NCBI GenBank assembly: GCA_964511535.1 | Contig: CAZEFW010000245.1 | Span: 1 to 9,014 of the forward strand | DNA from: CAZCFB01 sp964511535 | GTDB taxonomy: Bacteria > Myxococcota_A > Polyangia > GCA-2747355 > CAZCFB01 | Direction: 5' to 3' | Length of the DNA stretch: 9,014 bases | Part shown: one piece after another, positions 5,084 through 9,014 of the stretch | Layout: every line of letters begins with the position of its first letter | Position numbering within the stretch: position 1 is the first letter of the stretch | Notes under the pieces: model-generated | Database searches by the model: none | What the model was told of the DNA's origin: nothing | The model's input: only the letters and a program-made list of their open reading frames with translations | Made by a program: the position numbers and the translations under genes

Positions 5084-6871
5084 ATGGAAGTCGGTAAGCG
5101 AACCAAGGTCACGCTGATCTATGTCGCCCTGGCGGCGGCCTTCCTCTTCCTGCTCCAGTCGGGGGTCTCCCGCAAAGTCCAGGAGATCCCGTACAGCGCT
5201 TTCAAGGACCACCTGCGCAAGGGGGAGGTGGCCGAGGTCCAGGTGGGCCAGACCCGCATCAAGGGGCGGCTCAAGACGAGCGGGCTGTTCGAGACAGTGC
5301 GCATCGAGGATGAGGGCCTGATGAAGTCCCTGGAGGTGGCGGGGGTGAGCTCCAGCGGAGTGGTGGAGGGGGGCGGGGCCTTCGCCATCATCCTCTCGTG
5401 GCTGCTGCCCATCGGGCTGATGGTGGTGTTCTGGGTCTTCATCATGCGGCGCATGGGGCAGCAGGCCCAGGGTGGCGTGATGTCCTTCGGCAAGAGCCGC
5501 ACCAAGCTGGTGGGCGAGGCGGACGTCCAGGTCACCTTCGACGACGTGGCCGGGGTGGACGAGGCAGAGGCCGAGCTGGTGGAGCTGGTCTCGTTCCTGC
5601 GTGAGCCGGACCGCTACACGCGCATCGGCGCGCGGATCCCCAAGGGGGTGCTGCTGTTGGGGCCGCCCGGGACGGGCAAGACCCTGCTGGCCCGCGCTGT
5701 GGCGGGGGAGGCGAAGGTGCCGTTCTTCCTCATGAGCGGCTCCGACTTCGTGGAGATGTTCGTGGGGGTGGGCGCGGCCCGGGTTCGCGACCTGTTCCAG
5801 CAGGCCACGGGCAAGGCGCCCTGCATCATCTTCATCGACGAGCTGGACGCCCTGGGCAAGGCCAGGGGCAGCGGCACGGTGGGGGGCCACGACGAGCGGG
5901 AGCAGACCCTGAACCAGCTGCTGACGGAGATGGATGGCTTCGATCCCAACAACGGCGTGGTGATCATGGCCGCCACCAACCGCCCGGAGGTGCTCGACCC
6001 GGCCCTGCTGCGGCCGGGGCGGTTCGACCGGCAGGTGCTGGTGGATCGGCCGGACCTCAAGGGCCGGGAGGCGATCCTTCAGATCCACGCGGCGGGGGTG
6101 AAGTTGAGCGATGAGGTCGACCTGGCGGCGGTGGCCCTGCGCACGCCGGGCTTCGCCGGGGCGGACCTGGCCAACCTGATCAACGAGGCGGCGCTGCTGG
6201 CGGTGCGCAACAACGCCGAGCAGGTGACGTCCGAGCACTTCGAGGACGCCGTGGATCGGGTGGTGGCGGGGCTGGAGAAAAAGGGGCGGCTCATCTCGGA
6301 GAAGGAGCGCAAGGTGGTGGCCTACCACGAGGTGGGGCACGCCATGGTGGGCGAGGTGCTGGAGCACGCCGAGAAGACGCTCAAGATCTCCATCGTGCCC
6401 CGGGGGATGGCCGCCCTCGGCCTGACCTGGCAGCGCCCCACCGAGGACCGGTACCTGTTGACCCGCTCCGAGCTGCGCGACCGCATCGCCGCGCTGCTCG
6501 GCGGCCGGGCTGCCGAGGAGATCTACATCGGCGACATCACGACGGGCGCCCAGAACGACCTGTCCCGGGCCACTGACATCGCCCGGGCCATGGTGAGGCA
6601 GTACGGCATGAGCGATCTGCTGGGGCCCGTGGCCTATGATCCCGAGCGCAAGGGCTTCCTGCCGGTAAACGACTTCATGCCCACCTGCGAGCATGGTGAC
6701 GCCGTGGGCGACCTCATCGACAAGGAGGTTCGCCGGGTGCTGGATGAGGGTATGGACCGCGCGCGCGAGGTGCTCAAGGTGCGCCGGGACGAGGTGGAGG
6801 CGGTGGTGAAGGTGCTGCTGGAGAAGGAGCAGGTCGACGGCGATGAGCTGCGGGAGATCATCGCGGCTTAG
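5084..6871 (+). CDS. ftsH: ATP-dependent zinc metalloprotease FtsH
   Basis: Membrane-anchored AAA+ protease that unfolds and degrades membrane and short-lived cytoplasmic proteins as a hexamer. 595 residues, slightly shorter than E. coli FtsH (about 645), mainly at the C-terminal tail. ATG at 5084 follows GGAG (5075-5078). Order: membrane helix 1 (about 9-28), short periplasmic domain (29-99), membrane helix 2 (about 100-120), linker with MSFGKS, and AAA+ module with Walker A GPPGTGKT (193-200), pore loop MFVGVGAARVRD (225-236), Walker B IIFIDE (248-253) and second region of homology ATNRPEVLDPALLRPGRFDR (297-316). The protease domain has HEVGH (415-419; the usual middle residue Ala is Val, but both His and the Glu remain) and third zinc ligand Asp492 in GAQNDLSRAT. 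The segment GLTWQRPTEDRY differs from the common GVT(M/Y)xxPEEDRY, hinting at a paralogue. All catalytic parts are intact. Confidence 0.97.
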   Translation: MEVGKRTKVTLIYVALAAAFLFLLQSGVSRKVQEIPYSAFKDHLRKGEVAEVQVGQTRIKGRLKTSGLFETVRIEDEGLMKSLEVAGVSSSGVVEGGGAFAIILSWLLPIGLMVVFWVFIMRRMGQQAQGGVMSFGKSRTKLVGEADVQVTFDDVAGVDEAEAELVELVSFLREPDRYTRIGARIPKGVLLLGPPGTGKTLLARAVAGEAKVPFFLMSGSDFVEMFVGVGAARVRDLFQQATGKAPCIIFIDELDALGKARGSGTVGGHDEREQTLNQLLTEMDGFDPNNGVVIMAATNRPEVLDPALLRPGRFDRQVLVDRPDLKGREAILQIHAAGVKLSDEVDLAAVALRTPGFAGADLANLINEAALLAVRNNAEQVTSEHFEDAVDRVVAGLEKKGRLISEKERKVVAYHEVGHAMVGEVLEHAEKTLKISIVPRGMAALGLTWQRPTEDRYLLTRSELRDRIAALLGGRAAEEIYIGDITTGAQNDLSRATDIARAMVRQYGMSDLLGPVAYDPERKGFLPVNDFMPTCEHGDAVGDLIDKEVRRVLDEGMDRAREVLKVRRDEVEAVVKVLLEKEQVDGDELREIIAA

Positions 6872-6878
6872 CCTCCCC

Positions 6879-6894
6879 AATGCGCGGGCGCATT
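6879..6894. terminator. stem-loop after ftsH, between convergent genes
   Basis: AATGCG (6879-6884) and CGCATT (6889-6894) pair across a CGGG tetraloop, eight bases after the ftsH stop. Flanking CCCC (6875-6878) can add pairs with GGG (6899-6901) across an ATTA bulge. No T-run follows, only ATTATTA, so intrinsic termination would be weak. It lies between ftsH and the hypothetical gene ending at 6953, so it may serve both strands. Confidence 0.4.
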
Positions 6895-6952
6895 ATTAGG
6901 GCCCCGTGGTCGATGTCCGAAGCCGTCAGACTTTGGCCGGTGTGTTGCCGGT

Positions 6953-7369
6953 TCAGCGCCGCAGGTAGCCAGGCCGAAACGCCTCGAACCCCTCAGGCTG
7001 GCCCAGCGCTCGCCAGAGCGCATCGCTCAATACGAGCCCCTCAAAGTCGCGCAGCTCCTCGGGAGTGGCGTCGAGGAGCTCCTGGTAAGTTCGGAAGTGA
7101 TCCACCTCCAGCCCGACCAGGGCGTAGCGGTAGGGGCAGCTCGCGCCCATGAGCAGCTCATACAGGCGGGCGGCCACGTCGCCCCGGTCTGGCGCGGCGA
7201 CGTCCCCGGCGGAAACCACCGCCCACCAGCCGCCGTCCCCGTCGGCGTTTACGGATACGTCGAGCGGTCCCTGTCCATCCAGGGCCAGGGCGGCGAAATG
7301 CGATCCCATGGCGCGTGCATCCTGCTGCCGCGCGCCGCACTCGATGGAGAGGCTGAATATCCACGCCAT
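6953..7369 (-). CDS. conserved-looking hypothetical protein, 138 residues
   Basis: Function not recognised. ATG at 7369-7367 has AGGA 8 nt upstream; a GTG two codons earlier (7375) would sit only 2 nt from that AGGA, so the ATG is preferred. The protein starts with a strand-like MAWIFSLSIECG, has a WW pair in a Gly/Asp-rich turn (about 49-50), an ARLYELLMG helix, then CPYRYALVGLEVDHFRTYQELL, and ends with DFEGLVLSDALWRALGQPEG and FRPGYLRR. The well-formed alternation of strands and helices, lack of low complexity, good ribosome binding site and extended -10 promoter all argue for a real cytoplasmic protein. No signal peptide, membrane helix or catalytic motif is visible. It is a single gene, converging on ftsH and diverging from the lipoprotein gene at 7483. 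Confidence 0.72.
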   Translation of the reverse strand: MAWIFSLSIECGARQQDARAMGSHFAALALDGQGPLDVSVNADGDGGWWAVVSAGDVAAPDRGDVAARLYELLMGASCPYRYALVGLEVDHFRTYQELLDATPEELRDFEGLVLSDALWRALGQPEGFEAFRPGYLRR

Positions 7370-7400
7370 GGCCACTGTCCTCGGGAGTTAGGTCAGGAGC

Positions 7401-7409
7401 ATTTTAGCA
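7401..7409 (-). promoter_or_regulatory. extended -10 promoter for the 138-residue hypothetical
   Basis: Read on the minus strand, TGCTAAAAT (7409-7401) is an extended -10 element: TG, one base, then TAAAAT, five of six matches to TATAAT. No good -35 lies 17 nt further upstream, as is usual for this promoter class. The start site would be near 7394, about 25 nt before the ATG, leaving room for the AGGA. Confidence 0.5.
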
Positions 7410-7414
7410 GAACG

Positions 7415-7449
7415 CCCGATATGGCTGCGCGAGGCGGAGCGCCATCGGG
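7415..7449. promoter_or_regulatory. inverted repeat between divergent starts
   Basis: CCCGAT (7415-7420) pairs with ATCGGG (7444-7449), and GGC (7423-7425) with GCC (7441-7443) after a 2-nt AT bulge, leaving a 15-nt loop. It lies directly upstream of the extended -10 at 7401-7409 and 33 bp before the GTG start at 7483, so it could be an operator or part of the leader of the plus-strand gene. No clear plus-strand promoter was found nearby. Confidence 0.3.
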
Positions 7450-7482
7450 TACCATGATCAGGACGACCGACCAGGAGGCCTG

Positions 7483-8124
7483 GTGACCACCCCCCGATGC
7501 AGGTTCACTGTTGCCCTGTGGCTGCCCGCGGCGCTGATGCTTTTCATCCAGACCACCGGCTGCACGGAGAAGATCAAGATGTCTCCAACCACCAAGAAGC
7601 CTGGCCAGCCCGCCAGGAAGAAGGGCGGCGCGGCGCCGCAAAAGCAGGCACATGCGGGCCGCTCGGCGGTCAACATCATGGCCCGGTACTCCGGCCAGAT
7701 ATTGCTCGGCAACCAGGGCCCGGAGCCCGCGTCGCCAGGGCGCGTGATCCGGGACCAGGACGGCTATGACGCACTGGTCGCCGCCCTGCCAAGAACCCTG
7801 ATCCAGATGAAGCAGCCGAGCCCGCGCAACGATGACGCGCTGCTGGCCAGGCCGAAGATTGACTTCGAGCGACATATGCTCGTCGCTGCCTTCCGCCACA
7901 GCATGTATTACGGCCCAAAGATTGACCGGGTCCAGCTCGCTCCCGGCGAGGGGCTGCTGGTGGAGGTGGTGCACGAGTCTCCGTCCGGGATCATGCCCAT
8001 GTCTTCTCGCGATGATGTGGGGACCTACGAGGCGGTGGTTGTGCCGCGGCTGGATGAAGACGCGACCTTCCGCGTCAAGAAGGTCGTGGCAGGGGGCGGA
8101 AGCGGAGAACCGGTCGGCCCGTAG
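7483..8124 (+). CDS. probable exported lipoprotein, possibly with a PrcB-like domain
   Basis: 213 residues, family not firmly recognised. GTG at 7483 follows AGGAGG (7473-7478) with a short 4-nt gap; no better in-frame start keeps the signal. Residues 1-27 form a signal peptide: PRCR charged start, hydrophobic FTVALWLPAALMLFI, then TTGC with Cys27 as likely lipidated residue, though Thr at -3 makes the lipobox imperfect. Residues 28-60 are a Lys/Pro/Ala-rich linker. The folded part (about 63-200) has GRVIRDQDGYDALVAAL, then IDFERHMLVAAFRH (about 126-139), DRVQLAPGEGLLVEVVHESP and a strand ending in AVVVPRL. That order, a residue-selection segment, a DF-x-x-HMLVA strand, then a property-plus-ESP strand, recalls the PrcB C-terminal domain, but its GGY-type motif is not visible, so this is a guess. 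It converges on the next lipoprotein gene. Confidence 0.75.
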   Translation: MTTPRCRFTVALWLPAALMLFIQTTGCTEKIKMSPTTKKPGQPARKKGGAAPQKQAHAGRSAVNIMARYSGQILLGNQGPEPASPGRVIRDQDGYDALVAALPRTLIQMKQPSPRNDDALLARPKIDFERHMLVAAFRHSMYYGPKIDRVQLAPGEGLLVEVVHESPSGIMPMSSRDDVGTYEAVVVPRLDEDATFRVKKVVAGGGSGEPVGP

Positions 8125-8132
8125 CGCTCCCC

Positions 8133-8166
8133 GTCAGCGGCCCCCCTGCTGGGGGCGCGGGCTGAC
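8133..8166. terminator. strong GC stem-loop between convergent lipoprotein genes
   Basis: GTCAGC (8133-8138) pairs with GCTGAC (8161-8166), and inside it GCCCCC (8140-8145) pairs with GGGGGC (8151-8156) around a CTGCT loop, with a small asymmetric internal loop. It fills most of the 51-bp gap between the two stops. No T-run is present on either side, so it may act with Rho or only protect 3' ends. Confidence 0.5.
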
Positions 8167-8175
8167 ACCTGGGGC

Positions 8176-8814
8176 TTACCACCAGGGCGGCGTCTTTGGA
8201 GCGGCGGCGACGGTGACGGCGAAGGAGGCGCAGTCGGTGGGGTCGAAGCCGGTCTTGTTCGCCCGGAACTTGCCGCAGGACAGGCCCACGGGGAACGCCT
8301 CGAGCCACTGGAAGAGGGGGTTGCCCGGGATGGTGGTCGGCCGGTAGATGAGGGCGCGCTGCAGGTCGAACCCGATGAGCGCGCCCTTCTTCAGGTCCCC
8401 GGGAGCCACCTTGCCGTCGGGTACCGAGGTGTCGTGGGTCACCGCGGCGACGTTGGCCATGCCCATGCCGGTGGCGCTGATGGCCGCAGCCGGCACCTTG
8501 CGCGTCACCTCCAGCTTGAAGGTGGCCCCGGTCGCCGACGCCTCGCCCAGCTTGTACATGTAGTCTGGCCCCACCGCGCCCACCATCCACAGGGACGAGA
8601 CCTTGAGCTTGGCCGGCAGCTTCTCTCCTGCGGCGGCCACCAGCTTGCCCGTCAAGGTGAGGGTTGCCCCGGCGGCACCGTCCGCGGCGGCGCCTGCGTC
8701 TCCGGCGGCGCTGCTGTCAGCGCTGGCGCCGCTGTCGGCCGGTGTATTGTCATCGTCGCTGCAGCCTGGCGCCAGAGCCATCAGCACCGCGACCAGCAGT
8801 AGCTTTCTATTCAT
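8176..8814 (-). CDS. lipoprotein with Asp/Ala/Ser-rich linker, function unknown
   Basis: 212 residues from the ATG at 8814-8812. A GTG two codons upstream (8820) is also possible and lies 9 nt from GGGAG, so the start is uncertain by two residues. Residues 1-18 are a clear lipoprotein signal: MNRK, hydrophobic LLLVAVLMAL, then APGC with Cys18. It is followed by SDDDNTPADSGAS and an Ala/Asp/Ser/Gly linker to about residue 48. The acidic residues after the Cys, not directly Asp at +2, would favour outer-membrane sorting under the E. coli rule. The globular part (about 50-212) begins ATLTLTGKLVAA, a beta strand, and includes KVSSLWMVGAVGPDYMYKLG, TFKLEVTRKVPAAAI, and a late pair of Cys (SCGKF and DCASF) that could form a disulfide in the periplasm. 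No enzyme motif is visible. The style is common in Myxococcota. It converges on the lipoprotein gene at 7483. Confidence 0.82.
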   Translation of the reverse strand: MNRKLLLVAVLMALAPGCSDDDNTPADSGASADSSAAGDAGAAADGAAGATLTLTGKLVAAAGEKLPAKLKVSSLWMVGAVGPDYMYKLGEASATGATFKLEVTRKVPAAAISATGMGMANVAAVTHDTSVPDGKVAPGDLKKGALIGFDLQRALIYRPTTIPGNPLFQWLEAFPVGLSCGKFRANKTGFDPTDCASFAVTVAAAPKTPPWW

Positions 8815-8870
8815 GAGCACACTCGCTGTCTCCCTGCCACGGGAGCCCGTCAATGGAATTGATGCAGCGG

Positions 8871-8899
8871 AGCATAAGGAAAAAGCCAGGATGCCACAA
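8871..8899 (-). promoter_or_regulatory. candidate promoter of the Asp/Ala-rich lipoprotein gene
   Basis: On the minus strand TTGTGG (8899-8894) and TATGCT (8876-8871) are 17 nt apart, preceded in the spacer by a T-rich run. Matches are three and four of six. The start would be near 8864, where a small inverted repeat TCAAT (8850-8854) and ATTGA (8858-8862) lies. The leader would be about 50 nt. Confidence 0.3.
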
Positions 8900-8929
8900 C
8901 GGCGCCGATCGGGCGGCACTGGCCGTGGG

Positions 8930-8981
8930 ATTCCCCTACCGGGGTTAATTTCGATAGGAATTCCCCTACCGGGGTTAATTT
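8930..8981. repeat. two 22-bp direct repeats, 30-bp period, possible insertion-sequence end
   Basis: Identical 22-bp copies begin at 8930 and 8960 (AT followed by TCCCCTACCGGGGTTAATTT), separated by 8 bp. Each copy contains CCCC-TACC-GGGG, a short inverted repeat. The run is more AT-rich than its surroundings and lies in the intergenic region at the window edge. Families such as IS21 are known to carry repeated transposase-binding sequences next to their terminal repeats, so this may be the outer end of such an element with its genes to the right; a pair of operators is the alternative. No transposase frame is visible within the remaining 33 bases. Confidence 0.6.
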
Positions 8982-9014
8982 TCCAAGCAACATTTGCATC
9001 GACTTGCCGATAAC

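Noticed and set aside
5015..6880. 621-codon open frame on the minus strand opposite ftsH
   Set aside because: Antisense shadow: His/Leu/Gln-rich low-complexity translation with no family motif, while ftsH is complete on the plus strand.
8930..8981. Possible CRISPR array
   Set aside because: Only two copies with an 8-bp gap, much shorter than a spacer, and no further copy to the right.
8603..9013. Plus-strand frame running through the lipoprotein gene to the right edge
   Set aside because: Antisense of the lipoprotein coding region for most of its length; the end runs through the direct repeats and shows no transposase-like sequence.

Overview
The window is GC-rich bacterial chromosome (roughly two thirds G+C). 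It carries nine protein genes in a mostly alternating order: (-) inositol-phosphate synthase (cut by the left edge), (+) BtpA-family protein, (-) VOC/glyoxalase-fold protein, (+) glutamine-dependent NAD synthetase, (+) basic winged-helix protein, (+) FtsH protease, (-) small hypothetical, (+) probable lipoprotein, (-) Asp/Ala/Ser-rich lipoprotein. The lipoprotein style (a Cys followed by an acidic, low-complexity Asp/Ala/Ser linker), the VOC variant and the mixed housekeeping content look most like a Myxococcota/deltaproteobacterial lineage. This is an impression from sequence style, not a placement.

Left part (1-2082). Myo-inositol-phosphate synthase and a BtpA/SgcQ-family TIM-barrel protein diverge from a 119-bp relatively AT-rich intergenic region. 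A methylmalonyl-CoA-epimerase-like VOC protein then converges on the BtpA gene. Middle (2083-6871). NAD synthetase has a leader with two hairpins, the second pairing with the ribosome binding site. It is followed by an unrecognised Lys/Arg-rich protein with a predicted winged helix-turn-helix, whose promoter is overlapped by a perfect 9+9 palindrome (probable operator), and then by a complete FtsH AAA+ zinc metalloprotease. Right part (6872-9014). A 138-aa hypothetical protein is followed by two exported, probably lipid-anchored proteins that converge. Beyond them are two 22-bp direct repeats at the right edge that may be the terminus of an insertion sequence lying mostly outside the window.

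All three convergent junctions contain a GC-rich stem-loop with little or no U-tract. No tRNA, rRNA, CRISPR array or complete mobile element was seen, and no stretch over 300 bases lacks a gene. The genes look like independent transcription units rather than one pathway. The most worthwhile leads are the nadE leader, the palindrome over the winged-helix gene promoter, that gene itself, and the edge repeats.
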